A DNA stretch of 64,000 nt from Bordetella sp. H567 (GCF_001704295.1 NZ_CP012334.1:3608084-3672083), one strand, 5' to 3'; shown: positions 26,486-35,710, numbered from the stretch's first letter. The notes: a model not told the origin generated them from the letters alone. Made by a program: numbers and translations.

Positions 26486-27178
26486 TCAGGTCCGCGTGAC
26501 CTGACCCTTGCAAGGCCGGCCCAGCCTCGTCACCCAGTCGTAGTCGCGCCCGGCCACCTGCCCGCGCCGTAGGGGATTGCGGGTGCAGAACGGCGCGTAC
26601 GCCGGATCGACGAAGCGATACGGCAGATGCGCATCCCGGCCTTCGGGTATGCCCAGGCGCACGGTGCGGATCAGCCGCGGCGGCCGGGCGCCGATATCCT
26701 CCACGAAAAACGCCGAGGGGTCGAAATGCCCGCCGTCCCAGTCCGGCACTTTCAGGCCCAGCGCGCGGCACAGCAGGGTCTGGCCCGCGCACAGCCGCTG
26801 CGGCGGCCGGCTGCGCCCTTGTGCGTCCGGATTCAAGGCTTGCATGCGCGCCAGCGCGTCTTCGCCGGACACGGCGTCCACCCAGGGGTGCCCGGACTTG
26901 ATCAGCACCGCATTGCCCGGCCCACCCGCGCTGATGTTCAGCGAATCGCCGCCCCGCGCGTAGTACATATAGATCGTGCCGCCGCCCATGAACAGCGCGC
27001 GCCGCTTGTGCGTGTAGCCCAGCGATGCATGGCTGCCCTTGTCGTGCAGGTAATAGGCTTCGGTCTCGATGATGCGCGCCGACAGCCACAGGCCTTCATG
27101 GCGGCGGCGCAGCACCATGCCGATGAGCTCACGGGCCACCTGGCATGAATCTCGGTCGAAAAAGGTATCGGGCAACAT
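26486..27178 (-). CDS. Alkyladenine (3-methyladenine) DNA glycosylase, AAG/MPG type
   Basis: A 230-aa base-excision repair enzyme that removes alkylated purines. Family motifs: FDRDSCQVARELIGMVL at the N-terminus, RIIETEAYYLHDKGSHA with the catalytic Glu near 39, GGGTIYMYYARG near 66 and GPGNAVLIKSG near 85. Length fits AAG (about 200-230). The ATG at 27178 avoids an overlap with the upstream gene; a TTG at 27197-27199 would overlap it by 8 bp. It is the last gene of the run potFGHI - ArsC-like - glycosylase. Confidence 0.9.
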   Translation of the reverse strand: MLPDTFFDRDSCQVARELIGMVLRRRHEGLWLSARIIETEAYYLHDKGSHASLGYTHKRRALFMGGGTIYMYYARGGDSLNISAGGPGNAVLIKSGHPWVDAVSGEDALARMQALNPDAQGRSRPPQRLCAGQTLLCRALGLKVPDWDGGHFDPSAFFVEDIGARPPRLIRTVRLGIPEGRDAHLPYRFVDPAYAPFCTRNPLRRGQVAGRDYDWVTRLGRPCKGQVTRT

Positions 27179-27191
27179 GTGCCCGCCGGCG

Positions 27192-27548
27192 TCAGGCAAA
27201 GCGTTCGGTGTAGCGCTTTTCGGAAAAGCCGACGGTCGCCACGCCGTCCGGCGTGACGGTTACCGGCCGCCGCACGAGGGCGGGATATTCCGCGATCAGG
27301 GCCTGCCACTGGCTGTCGGTGGCGGCGGCCTTGCGGGCGTCCGGCAAGGCCCGCCACGTCATGGAGGTGCGGTTAACGAGTTTTTCCCAGCCGCCCACCT
27401 GCCCGGCCCATTCCTTCAGCGTCGCGGCGGGAACGGGGTGGTCGCGGTAGTCGATGAACTGGTGTTGGACCCCATGTTCGTCCAGCCAAGTGCGCGCCTT
27501 GACGCACGTGCTGCATTGCTTGAGGCCATAGAGTACGGTTTGGCTCAC
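27192..27548 (-). CDS. ArsC/Spx-family reductase-like protein (YffB type)
   Basis: A 118-aa thioredoxin-fold protein with LYGLKQCSTCVKARTWLDEHG (CxxC), the family's YRDHPVPAATLKEW region, and RRPVTVTPDGVATVGFSEKRY at the C-terminus holding the conserved RPV. It resembles the YffB/ArsC-like subgroup, thought to use glutathione; arsenate reduction is not implied. GTG start at 27548, two bases after the potI stop codon, so translation is probably coupled. The reason for its link to a polyamine transporter is unknown. Confidence 0.85.
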   Translation of the reverse strand: MSQTVLYGLKQCSTCVKARTWLDEHGVQHQFIDYRDHPVPAATLKEWAGQVGGWEKLVNRTSMTWRALPDARKAAATDSQWQALIAEYPALVRRPVTVTPDGVATVGFSEKRYTERFA

Positions 27549-27550
27549 GA

Positions 27551-28354
27551 TCAACCCCCGATAGACGAGCGACGCTGCAAGCGGTTCGCCACCACGACGC
27601 ACACGCCCACGATCAAAATGAAGAGCGCCGCCAGCGCGTTGACTTCCGGCTTCAGTCCCAGGCGCACTCGCGAAAACACTTCGATCGGCAGCGTGGTGTA
27701 GCCGGGCCCGGACAGGAAGGACGACAGGATCACGTCGTCCAGCGACAGCGTGAAGGACAGCAGCCATGCCGATGCCAGCGCCGGCGCGATCAACGGCAGC
27801 GTGATGGAAAAGAATACCTTCAGCGGCGTGGCGCCCAGGTCCAGCGCGGCCTCTTCCAGCGAACGGTCCAGGTCCCGCACTCGCGATTGGATGATGACCG
27901 CCACGAAGGCCATGCAGAACGTCGTATGCCCCACCCAGATGGTGAAAATGCCGTTCTCCGGCCATCCTATGGTGGTGCGCACCTCGACGAACATCAGCAG
28001 CAGCGAAATGCCGATCACCACCTCGGGAATGACGAGCGGCGCGCTGAGCATGCCGATGTACAGCGAAAACCCGCGGAAGCGGCCCATGCGGGCCAACACG
28101 TATCCCGCCCAGGTGCCGATGATGGTGGCCGCGGTGGCGGCCAGCGCAGCGACCCGCAAGGACAGCCAGGCGGCGCTGAGCAGCGCGTCGTCATGCAAGA
28201 GCGAGCCGTACCACTTCAGCGAGAAGCCGGACCAGGACGTGACCAGCGGCGAGTCGTTGAAGGAAAACACCACCAGACTGAGGATGGGGATATACAGGAA
28301 GGCGAAGCCCACGCCGAGCGCCAGCGCGCGCATGCCGCGATGTGGCCCTTTCAT
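27551..28354 (-). CDS. potI: Polyamine ABC transporter permease PotI
   Basis: A 267-aa inner-membrane permease with six predicted helices and the permease EAA loop EEAALDLGATPLKVFFSITLP. With PotH it forms the channel for putrescine/spermidine-type import. Its ATG at 28354 overlaps the potH stop as ATGA. Substrate is inferred from the operon potFGHI and the family, not from the channel sequence. Confidence 0.9.
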   Translation of the reverse strand: MKGPHRGMRALALGVGFAFLYIPILSLVVFSFNDSPLVTSWSGFSLKWYGSLLHDDALLSAAWLSLRVAALAATAATIIGTWAGYVLARMGRFRGFSLYIGMLSAPLVIPEVVIGISLLLMFVEVRTTIGWPENGIFTIWVGHTTFCMAFVAVIIQSRVRDLDRSLEEAALDLGATPLKVFFSITLPLIAPALASAWLLSFTLSLDDVILSSFLSGPGYTTLPIEVFSRVRLGLKPEVNALAALFILIVGVCVVVANRLQRRSSIGG

Positions 28355-29271
28355 TGCCTGGCCTCCCGGCCGGGATCGACCTGCTTGACCTGGTTGTATT
28401 GGAACAAGGCCAGCGGCACCAGCAGCAGCAGGACCATCACGCAGGTCACCGCCGCGGCCATAGGCCAGTCCGCATTGTTGAAGAATTCGCCCCACATGAC
28501 GCGGCCCATCATCAGCGTATTGGCGCCGCCCAGCATCTCGGGGATCACGTATTCGCCTACCGCCGGAATGAATACCAGCATGGCCCCCGCGATAACGCCG
28601 GGGCGCGACAGCGGCATGGTGATCTGCCAGAAAGCCTGCCAGGGCCGGGCGCCCAGGTCGTAGGCGGCTTCCAGCAGGCGCAAGTCCATTTTGACCAGGT
28701 TGGCGTAGAGCGGCAGGATGAAGAACGGCAGGTAGGAATACACCATGCCGATATAGACGGCCAGGTCGGTCCGGTAGATTTCCAGCGGCTGGGAGATGAC
28801 GCCCAGGGCCAGCAGCAGCTTATTAAGCAGGCCGTCGTTGCGCAGGATGCCGACCCAGGCATACACGCGCAGCAGCAGCGAGGTCCAGAACGGCAGGATC
28901 ACCCCCAGCAGCAATAGATTGCGGGTGGCCGGCGCCGATCGCGCGATGTAGTAGGCCATGGGGTAGCCGATCAGGATGCAGCACGCGGTACTGATGGCGG
29001 CGATCTTGACGGAGCTCAGGTAGGTGGCCAGGTACAGGGTGTCGGTGAACAGCAGCGCATAGCCGCGCAGGTGCAGGCTGAAGTTCAGCGCTTCGTCCTT
29101 CAGCTCCACCAGCGGCGTATAGGGCGGCACGCCGAACTGCAGGTCGGCCAGGCTGATCTTCAGCACCAGCAGGAAAGGCACCAGCAGGAAAAGCGCCAGC
29201 CAGGCGAAGGGCGGGACGATGGCCAGCGTGCGCGAGGACGGCAGCAGGCGGCGCAGCGGCACGACGTTCAT
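28351..29271 (-). CDS. potH: Polyamine ABC transporter permease PotH
   Basis: A 306-aa permease with an early membrane helix (IVPPFAWLALFLLVPFLLVL), five further hydrophobic segments and the EAA loop LEAAYDLGARPWQAFWQITMP. The ATG at 29271 overlaps the potG stop by 4 bp, and its own stop overlaps potI. Partner of PotI in the membrane; both are energised by PotG. Confidence 0.9.
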   Translation of the reverse strand: MNVVPLRRLLPSSRTLAIVPPFAWLALFLLVPFLLVLKISLADLQFGVPPYTPLVELKDEALNFSLHLRGYALLFTDTLYLATYLSSVKIAAISTACCILIGYPMAYYIARSAPATRNLLLLGVILPFWTSLLLRVYAWVGILRNDGLLNKLLLALGVISQPLEIYRTDLAVYIGMVYSYLPFFILPLYANLVKMDLRLLEAAYDLGARPWQAFWQITMPLSRPGVIAGAMLVFIPAVGEYVIPEMLGGANTLMMGRVMWGEFFNNADWPMAAAVTCVMVLLLLVPLALFQYNQVKQVDPGREARQ

Positions 29272-30395
29272 GACGGCAGCACCGTCGCGCTGTCGGCGTC
29301 CCAGCTCACGTAGATTTCCTCGTGGACGGCGGGCGCGGCGTCCTGGGCGAAGACACGGCGGGGCACCGTGGCTTCCACCGTCATGCCGGAATCCAGGCGG
29401 ATGTGATACAGCGCATAGCTGCCCATCCAGGCCATATGGCTGACTGCCCCGTGTGCCCAGTTGTAGATGCTTTCCGGCTGTTCGCGGGACACCACGATGC
29501 GTTCCGGACGGATCGAAACGTACACTTGCATGCCCAGCGGTTCGCTCACGCCATGGCTGACGTACAGCTGGCGCGACAACTGGTCGGATTCGATGGCGAC
29601 GTGGTCCGGCTCGTCGACCACGATGGTGCCCGGAAACAGATTGGTGCTGCCGATGAAGCCGGCGACGAAACGCGAACTCGGAAATTCATAGACGTCCTGC
29701 GGCGTGCCGATCTGGACGATCTGGCCCTCCGTCATGACCGCCAGCCGGTGCGCCATGGTCATGGCTTCTTCCTGGTCATGCGTGACCAGGATGCAGGTGA
29801 CGCCAACCTGTTCCAGGATGCGGACCAGTTCGATCTGCGTGGCCTGGCGAATCTGCTTGTCCAGCGCCGACATGGGCTCGTCCAGCAACAGCAGCTTGGG
29901 CCGCTTGACCAGGCTGCGGGCCAGCGCCACGCGCTGTTGCTGGCCGCCCGAAAGCTGGTGCGGCTTGCGGCGCGAATACCCCGCCATCTGGACCAGGTTC
30001 AAGGCCTCGAATACGCGGTCATGGATTTCCCCGCGGTCCACGCCTTCCTGCTTCAGGCCAAAGGCGACGTTGGCTTCCACCGACATGTGCGGGAACAAGG
30101 CATAGGACTGGAACATCATGTTCACGGGTCGCCGATACGGCGGCACGCCGGTGATGTCCTCGCCATCCAGCAGGATCTGTCCGGAGGTGGCTTCCTCGAA
30201 ACCGGCCAGCATGCGCAGCAAGGTGGATTTGCCGCAGCCGGAGCTGCCGAGCAGCGCGAAAAGTTCGTTGCGGCGCACCGACAGGCTCACCGATCGGACG
30301 GCGACCGTATCGCCGAATATCTTGACCAGATCGGAAACGCGAACGAATTCGTCGGCATCCGCGGCGTGGGGGGCCGCGTAACGGCTGTCGTTCAT
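29268..30395 (-). CDS. potG: Polyamine ABC transporter ATPase PotG
   Basis: A 375-aa ATPase. Walker [12 protein letters not shown] near residue 58, signature [15 protein letters not shown] near 155, Walker [13 protein letters not shown] near 178 and the switch His in [11 protein letters not shown]. The C-terminal third is a TOBE domain ([12 protein letters not shown]). It powers PotHI. The ATG at 30395 lies 5 bp after the potF stop, so receptor, ATPase and both permeases are one transcript. Confidence 0.93.
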   Translation of the reverse strand: MNDSRYAAPHAADADEFVRVSDLVKIFGDTVAVRSVSLSVRRNELFALLGSSGCGKSTLLRMLAGFEEATSGQILLDGEDITGVPPYRRPVNMMFQSYALFPHMSVEANVAFGLKQEGVDRGEIHDRVFEALNLVQMAGYSRRKPHQLSGGQQQRVALARSLVKRPKLLLLDEPMSALDKQIRQATQIELVRILEQVGVTCILVTHDQEEAMTMAHRLAVMTEGQIVQIGTPQDVYEFPSSRFVAGFIGSTNLFPGTIVVDEPDHVAIESDQLSRQLYVSHGVSEPLGMQVYVSIRPERIVVSREQPESIYNWAHGAVSHMAWMGSYALYHIRLDSGMTVEATVPRRVFAQDAAPAVHEEIYVSWDADSATVLPS

Positions 30396-30400
30396 GATGC

Positions 30401-31504
30401 TTATCGCCCGGACTTCAGTTCGGCCCACATGCGGGTTTGCAGGCGCAGGATATTGATGGGTTGCGCCTTGATGACGTAGAGGGTCTTGGACACATCCGCC
30501 GGCGGATAGATCATGGGATTGTCGGCAACGTCCTTGACGACGTATTTGCGCGCTTCTTTATTGGCGTTCGGATAGAACATCTTGTTCGTGATCGCGGCAT
30601 GCACCTGCGGCGTCTCGATGTAGTTGATGAATTTCATCGCGTTGTCCGGATGCGGCGCATCCTTGGGCACGGCCATGACGTCGAACCAGGCGGGCGCCCC
30701 GCCCTGCGGAATGAAATAGTTGATATCGAAGGTCTGCTTGTTCTGGCGGGCACGGTCGCGCGCGATCATGACGTCGCCGGAAAAGCCGTACACCATGCAG
30801 AGATCGCCGGAAGCCATTTCATCGATGTAGCCCGACGAACTGAATTGGCGGATATACGGCCGGATTTTCTTCAGGACCTCGAAGGCGGCCTTGTAGTCGT
30901 CCGGATTGCTGCTGTTGGGATCCTTGCCGATGTAGTGCAGCACGGCGGGAAACACCTGCGCGGCTTCGTCCAGGACGGAGATGCCGCACTCCTTCAACTT
31001 GGCCGCGTTCTCCGGCTTGAACAACATGTCCCAGCTGTCCAGCGGGGCGTCCTTGCCCATGATCTGCCGGACCTTAGTGACGTTGTAGCCCAGGCCGTTG
31101 GTGCCGTAGCCCCACGGCACGAAATACTTGTTGCCCGGATCGACCTGGGCGACCAGCGCCATCATGTCCGGATCCAGGTTTTGCAGGTTGGGCATTTTCG
31201 CCTTGTCCAGCGGCTGGAATAAGCCGCCCTGCAGCTGGCGCGATGCGTAATGCGTGGACGGGACGACCACGTCATAGCCCGACTTGCCGGTCAGCAGCTT
31301 GGCCTGCAGCGTGTCGTTATTGTCGTAGGTGTCGTAGCGCACCTGGATGCCCGTTTCGCGGGTGAAGCCCGGAATGGTGTCCGGCGCGGTGTATTCGGCC
31401 CAGTTGTAGACGTTGACGACGTTTTCCTGCGCCCTGGCCTCCGACAGCGCGGCAAGCGCCACCAAAGCCCCCGCCGCGAAGCGCACACCCGCGTTGATCC
31501 CCAT
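30401..31504 (-). CDS. potF: Polyamine-binding periplasmic protein PotF
   Basis: A 367-aa solute-binding protein. The signal peptide ends SEARA before QENVVNVYNW. The mature part has the spermidine/putrescine-binding signature VYNWAEYTAPDTIPGFTRETG, YDVVVPSTHYASRQL and VPWGYGTNGLGYN. It would deliver putrescine or a related polyamine to PotGHI. AAGGGG lies about 10 nt before the chosen ATG. First gene of potFGHI; a small perfect hairpin sits in the leader 43-60 nt upstream. Confidence 0.92.
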   Translation of the reverse strand: MGINAGVRFAAGALVALAALSEARAQENVVNVYNWAEYTAPDTIPGFTRETGIQVRYDTYDNNDTLQAKLLTGKSGYDVVVPSTHYASRQLQGGLFQPLDKAKMPNLQNLDPDMMALVAQVDPGNKYFVPWGYGTNGLGYNVTKVRQIMGKDAPLDSWDMLFKPENAAKLKECGISVLDEAAQVFPAVLHYIGKDPNSSNPDDYKAAFEVLKKIRPYIRQFSSSGYIDEMASGDLCMVYGFSGDVMIARDRARQNKQTFDINYFIPQGGAPAWFDVMAVPKDAPHPDNAMKFINYIETPQVHAAITNKMFYPNANKEARKYVVKDVADNPMIYPPADVSKTLYVIKAQPINILRLQTRMWAELKSGR

Positions 31505-31546
31505 GCCCCTTGCCCCTTGCCGAGAAAACCTTGTCGAGAAGAATTT

Positions 31547-31564
31547 CGCGGGAGGCTTCCCGCG
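31547..31564 (-). promoter_or_regulatory. Hairpin between kdkA and potF
   Basis: CGCGGGA-GGCT-TCCCGCG is a perfect 7-bp stem with a 4-nt loop, in the 97-bp gap between the kdkA stop and the potF start on the same strand. No strong U-tract follows on the minus strand (AAATTCTTCTC), so it may be a weak terminator for kdkA or a potF leader structure. Confidence 0.35.
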
Positions 31565-31601
31565 CGCAAAGGCAAAATGATAATTCGTTTTCCACCGGCA
31601 G

Positions 31602-32321
31602 TCAGGCCGGCGCGCGGGCCATCCGGTCGTGGTAGGACCGCGCCAGTTTCTCGTAGAAGGCCAGCCCCGCCGGACCGGCCACCTTTTCCAGGGAACGGCG
31701 CAGGCGTTCGACATTCCGCCGCTGGCCGCGCTCGGAGACGCCGCCCTGCCGGCCGCGGTCGAAATCGATGATCCACGCCTTGCCGCGGTCATCCACCAGG
31801 ATGTTGTAGGCATTCAGGTCCGCGTGCCACACGCCCGCCTGGTGCATGCGGGCGATCGCGTCGGCCGCCACGTCCCACACCGGCTGGTCCAGCATCTGGG
31901 CCAGCGGGCGCACGTCGGGCAGGCGCGCCACCAGGATGGCGGCTTCGTAGCACATGGCCCCCACCCGCCAATAGGCCGCGGCCAGCGGCGCCGGCACGGG
32001 AAGACCCTGCGACGACAGGGACTCCAGCAGCTGGAATTCCATGAAGCAGCGGGTACGCGCCTCGCCCAGCCAGATATAGCGCTGCCGGCTCAGCCGGGCC
32101 ACCATGCCGCCGCGGCGGTAATGGCGCAGGACGCCATGGCCAAAGCCGCCCTCCACGAACCACGCGGCCTGGCGGCCACCCGCTTGCACCGGTGCGGCGC
32201 ATGACCCGTAGTAAGCAGGATCGAAGAGCGCCGGCCCGGGCGCCGGGACGCTGGCGGCGTCATAGCACATCGCGCCGGGCCGCTCACCTTCCCAGGCCAG
32301 GCGGCGCACATCAGCCGGCAC
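31602..32321 (-). CDS. kdkA: 3-deoxy-D-manno-octulosonic acid (Kdo) kinase
   Basis: A 239-aa LPS kinase (Haemophilus KdkA is 241 aa) that phosphorylates the Kdo residue of inner-core lipopolysaccharide at the cytosolic membrane face. Kinase-fold motifs: VLRHYRRGGMVARLSRQRYIW near 65, GLPVPAPLAAAY, the catalytic loop VWHADLNAYNILVDD near 168 and IIDFDRGRQGG (the metal-binding DFD). The GTG at 32321 overlaps the end of the truncated haemoglobin gene by 11 bp; another GTG at 32309 is possible. Function is clear; start is not. Confidence 0.9.
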   Translation of the reverse strand: MPADVRRLAWEGERPGAMCYDAASVPAPGPALFDPAYYGSCAAPVQAGGRQAAWFVEGGFGHGVLRHYRRGGMVARLSRQRYIWLGEARTRCFMEFQLLESLSSQGLPVPAPLAAAYWRVGAMCYEAAILVARLPDVRPLAQMLDQPVWDVAADAIARMHQAGVWHADLNAYNILVDDRGKAWIIDFDRGRQGGVSERGQRRNVERLRRSLEKVAGPAGLAFYEKLARSYHDRMARAPA

Positions 32322-32739
32322 GGTTGCGCATCCAGTCGGCCGTGCCGTAGAAGGAATGCAGGAGGCGGTCCATCAAGGGCTGCGGCACGTTCATATCCTG
32401 CATGGCGCGCCCCATGCAGGCGACCCATTGGTCGCGTTCCGCTTCGCCTATGGAAAAAGGCAGGTGACGGGCGCGCAAGCGGGGATGCCCGTGGCGCTGG
32501 ACGTAAAGGTCCGGTCCGCCGAAATAGCCGCACAGGAACAGGAACAGCTTTTCGCGCGCCGAATCCAGGCTGGGGCCATGCGCCGCGCGCAGCGCGGCCA
32601 GGTCTTCGTCCATGTCCATCAGGTCATAGAAACGGTTGACCAGGGCGCGCACCGCGTCTTCGCCGCCCAGCTGTTCGAATATCGTGCGGCTGTGATCCAG
32701 GGGTTCGAAGATGGGCTCGACCCGCGTGGTGGTAGTCAT
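32311..32739 (-). CDS. Group II truncated haemoglobin
   Basis: A 142-aa haem protein. It has the B-helix Tyr (RFYDLMDMD), the proximal His in RLRARHLPF (F8 position), Trp G8 in RDQWVACM and the E-helix LFLFLCGYFGGPDLY, the pattern of trHbII proteins that bind O2, NO or peroxide. The ATG at 32739 overlaps the stop of the ABC permease gene by 4 bp (ATGA), and its own end overlaps the kdkA start. The three genes have no obvious shared task. Confidence 0.92.
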   Translation of the reverse strand: MTTTTRVEPIFEPLDHSRTIFEQLGGEDAVRALVNRFYDLMDMDEDLAALRAAHGPSLDSAREKLFLFLCGYFGGPDLYVQRHGHPRLRARHLPFSIGEAERDQWVACMGRAMQDMNVPQPLMDRLLHSFYGTADWMRNRAG

Positions 32740-35288
32740 ATTGCTTCTCTCAGGGTAACCAGCGGTGGCGTGCGCAGCACACCGCGCAACGCCAATGCGC
32801 CGCCTGCCCAGGCCGCCAGCATGCCGGCGGCGATGCCGGCCAGCCAGGGCCACAGGCTGAAGGTAATGTCGAAATCGAATACCCGCCGCGACAGCGCCCA
32901 GGCGACGGCGCCCGCGCCGGCGGCGCCCAGGGCGCCGGCCAGCCCACCGACCGCCAGCAGCTCGATGCGCTGTGCGCGGGCCAGTTGCTGCCGCGTGGCG
33001 CCCAGCGCCCGCAGCACGGCGGCTTCCCGCACACGCTCATCGCGCGTGGCGGCCAGGGCCGCGGTCAGTACCAGCACGCCGGCGGCCAGGGTAAACCCGA
33101 ACAGCAGCTGCACCGCCTGCGCGACCTGGTCGAGGACGTCCTGCAATTGACGCAGGATCGCGTCCACGTCGAACACGGTCAGATTGGGAAAGCGCTGTAC
33201 CAGCCGGGGCAGCAGTTCCGGCTGTCCGGGCGGCAAGCGGAAGGACGTGATCCAGCTTTGCGGCGCGCCGGCCAGCACGCTGGGCGACAGCATGGCGAAG
33301 AAGTTCGCCCGCATGGTGTCCCAATCGACGCCGCGCAGGCTGGTGACCGTTACCTCCACCGCCTGGCCCGCGATGTCGAAGGTCAGCCTGTCGCCCATGT
33401 GCAGCCCCAGCGTGCCGGAAATGCCCGCCTCCATCGACACCTCGCGAGTATCGGGCTTCATCCATTGCCCCGCCCGCAAGGTGTTGTAGGAAGGTATCTG
33501 GTCACTATAGGAAAGATTGAACTCCCGGTCGATCAGCCGCCGGGCGCGTTCGTCCGTGTAGTCGGCCGACGACACCGCGCGGCCGTTCACCGCCACCAGG
33601 CGTCCGCGGATCATCGGGAACAGCACCACGTCGGGCACCCCGGCGTTCGCCAGCGCGGCCGCGACGGCGTCGCGCTGGTCGGGCTGGATATTGATCAGGA
33701 AGCGGTTGGGCGCATCGGGCGGCAGCGTGCGCTGCCAGCCCGCGATCAGGTCGGTGCGCGTCATGGCCAGGAGCAGCAGTGCCATCAAGCCGATCGCCAG
33801 GGCGCACACCTGCGTGATGGTGGCGGCGCGGCGCCGCACGACGCCCGCCAGCGCGAAACGCAGCGCCGGCATGCCGCCGGCCCTGCGCCGCAGGCGGGCC
33901 AGCGCCAGCACGCACAGCCAGGCCACCAGCGCGAACGCCGCGAAAGCCCCCAGGAACCCGCCTGCGACCACGGCGCCCAGCTGCACGTCTCCGGCGAACC
34001 ACCATATAAGCAGGGCAAAGCCCGTGGCGCCCACGGCATAGCCCAGGGCGCTGCCCATGCGCATGCCGCCGGCATCGCGGCGCAGGACGCGGGCGGGCGG
34101 CACGTGGCGCAATTGCGCGAGCGACGGCAAGGCGAAGCCCAGGAGCAGCCACATGCCGGTGGCCAGGCCCTGCAGACCCGGGATGATCGAGGGCGCGGGC
34201 AGGTCCGCGCCGATCATGCGGCCCAGCATGGCGATCAGCACCAGATGGGCGACGTAGCCGGCCAGACCGCCCAGGATGGAACCCGCCAGGCCGACCAGGG
34301 CGAATTCCACGGACAGCATGCGCGTTATCTGCGCCTGGGTGGCGCCCATGCAGCGCATGACCGCGATGCCGTCGCGATGGCGCAGCATGAAACGGGTCGC
34401 GCCCAAGGCCACCGCCACCGCGGAAATCAACACAGCCAGCAAGGCGACCAGGGACAGGAAGCGTTGGGCGCGATCCAGCACGCGGCGGATTTCAGGACGG
34501 CCGGATTCCACCGTGGAAAGCTTCTGGCCGCGCTGGAGCCGCGCGGCCAGCCATTCGGTATAGGCGCCGACAGCCTGGGCATCACCGGCCGCGAGCAAGC
34601 CGTAATCGATGCGGCTGCCCGGGGCAAGCAAGCCGGTCGCCTGCAGTTCGTCGGCGCGCATCAACACCCGCGGCGACAGGTTCACAAAGGACATGCCGCG
34701 GTCGGGCTCGTAGGTCACGACACGCGCAATGCGGAAACGGCTGTCTCCGAGCGCGATCGTATCGCCCATCCGCACGCCCAGCGACGCCAACAGCTGGGGA
34801 TCGACCCACACCGTGCCGGGCTCGGGAATGCCTCGCGTGGCGCTTTCCGCCGCGGCCGGCCCGGCCGCCGTGCGCAGGCTGCCGCGCAGCGGATAGCCGG
34901 CTTCCACCGCCTTTAGCGAGACGAGCAGCGCGGCCTGTCCGGCCGATGCCATGGAGGGAAACTGGTATGTGTGGGCCAGGCGCAGCCCGTGATCGGCGGC
35001 CTGCCGTTCGAAGGCCGGCGGAATCGGCTCGTCCGCGTCCAGCACGATATCGCCGCCCAGCATTTGCGCGGCGTTGCGTTCCAGCGCGCGGCCGACGCGA
35101 TCGGCCAGGAACCCGACGCTGGTTACCGCGGCCACCGCCACGATCAGCGCGATCAGCAACAGCCGCAATTCACCCGAGCGCCAGTCGCGCAGCAGCGTGC
35201 GCGCGCCCAGCCGGACACCCGGGACAAGGCCGGTGGAGGCAGCCGCCGGAAGGGCAGCGTCGGGGCGGGCGGCGGATGTGTCGTGCAT
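32736..35288 (-). CDS. FtsX-like ABC transporter permease (YbbP type)
   Basis: An 850-aa inner-membrane protein: an N-terminal helix (LRLLLIALIVAVAAVTSVGFLA), a large periplasmic domain, a block of helices (about 260-500), a second soluble domain (about 510-700) and three C-terminal helices with the FtsX-type sequence REAAVLRALGATRQQLARAQ. This double-domain plan is that of YbbP, which works with the ATPase YbbA and, by context in other bacteria, esterase TesA; neither is in the window. Substrate unknown; lipoprotein or lipid handling is possible. Confidence 0.88.
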   Translation of the reverse strand: MHDTSAARPDAALPAAASTGLVPGVRLGARTLLRDWRSGELRLLLIALIVAVAAVTSVGFLADRVGRALERNAAQMLGGDIVLDADEPIPPAFERQAADHGLRLAHTYQFPSMASAGQAALLVSLKAVEAGYPLRGSLRTAAGPAAAESATRGIPEPGTVWVDPQLLASLGVRMGDTIALGDSRFRIARVVTYEPDRGMSFVNLSPRVLMRADELQATGLLAPGSRIDYGLLAAGDAQAVGAYTEWLAARLQRGQKLSTVESGRPEIRRVLDRAQRFLSLVALLAVLISAVAVALGATRFMLRHRDGIAVMRCMGATQAQITRMLSVEFALVGLAGSILGGLAGYVAHLVLIAMLGRMIGADLPAPSIIPGLQGLATGMWLLLGFALPSLAQLRHVPPARVLRRDAGGMRMGSALGYAVGATGFALLIWWFAGDVQLGAVVAGGFLGAFAAFALVAWLCVLALARLRRRAGGMPALRFALAGVVRRRAATITQVCALAIGLMALLLLAMTRTDLIAGWQRTLPPDAPNRFLINIQPDQRDAVAAALANAGVPDVVLFPMIRGRLVAVNGRAVSSADYTDERARRLIDREFNLSYSDQIPSYNTLRAGQWMKPDTREVSMEAGISGTLGLHMGDRLTFDIAGQAVEVTVTSLRGVDWDTMRANFFAMLSPSVLAGAPQSWITSFRLPPGQPELLPRLVQRFPNLTVFDVDAILRQLQDVLDQVAQAVQLLFGFTLAAGVLVLTAALAATRDERVREAAVLRALGATRQQLARAQRIELLAVGGLAGALGAAGAGAVAWALSRRVFDFDITFSLWPWLAGIAAGMLAAWAGGALALRGVLRTPPLVTLREAI

Positions 35289-35356
35289 GACGGTATCGTA
35301 ACCTGACGGTTCCCTTGCCGGTCACGGCGTATCCGCGCCTGGGACGGCCGCTACAC

Positions 35357-35392
35357 AGAAAAAAAGCGAAGCTCCCTTGCGGAAGCTTCGCT
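35357..35392 (-). terminator. Rho-independent terminator of the small secreted protein gene
   Basis: On the minus strand AGCGAAGCT (35392-35384) pairs with AGCTTCGCT (35373-35365), followed at once by a run of T. A textbook intrinsic terminator, 22 bp after the stop codon of the 67-aa gene. Confidence 0.85.
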
Positions 35393-35413
35393 CCGGGCAC
35401 AACAAAGCCCTGC

Positions 35414-35617
35414 TTACTTCGCGGGCGTGGCAGGCGTGGCGGGAGTCGCCGACTTCTTCGCCTTGGTATGAGACTTGGCCTTGTGCTTGTGGGTCGTCGC
35501 CTTGGCCGGCTTGGCCATGGTACCGGCGTCGGCAGCAAAAACAGCCGGTGCGGCGGTCAGGCCCAGGCAAAGGGTGGACGCGGACAAAAACGCAGCAATA
35601 CGGGAGCGGTTGGTCAT
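35414..35617 (-). CDS. Small basic secreted protein, Asr (acid-shock)-like
   Basis: A 67-aa precursor: signal peptide to about residue 28 (IAAFLSASTLCLGLTAAPAVFA, cleaved before ADAG), then a Lys/His/Thr/Ala-rich tail (KATTHKHKAKSHTKAKK) and three TPA repeats at the end. This is the composition and layout of the enterobacterial acid-shock protein Asr, a periplasmic basic protein made at low pH under OmpR-type regulators; true homology is unproven for such biased sequence. It has GGAG 8 nt before the ATG, its own terminator and a long upstream region with phased repeats, so it is a single, regulated gene. Confidence 0.65.
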   Translation of the reverse strand: MTNRSRIAAFLSASTLCLGLTAAPAVFAADAGTMAKPAKATTHKHKAKSHTKAKKSATPATPATPAK

Positions 35618-35640
35618 TTAAAAACTCCAGATTTAGCAAA

Positions 35641-35683
35641 GGCCACGTGGCCTCATCCCACGGTTGCACGGCATCGTGCCGTG
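35641..35683 (-). promoter_or_regulatory. Two palindromes in the leader of the Asr-like gene
   Basis: GGCCACGTGGCC (35641-35652) is a perfect 12-bp palindrome, and CACGGCA-TCG-TGCCGTG (35667-35683) a perfect 7-bp stem with a 3-nt loop. They lie 24-66 bp before the ATG and would be in the mRNA leader if transcription starts near 35700. Confidence 0.4.
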
Positions 35684-35710
35684 ATTCCGTACTGCCTTGG
35701 AGCAAGCACA

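Noticed and set aside
35414-35617. The 67-aa basic protein as a DNA-binding histone-like protein
   Set aside because: It has a clear signal peptide, so the basic tail should be outside the cytosol.
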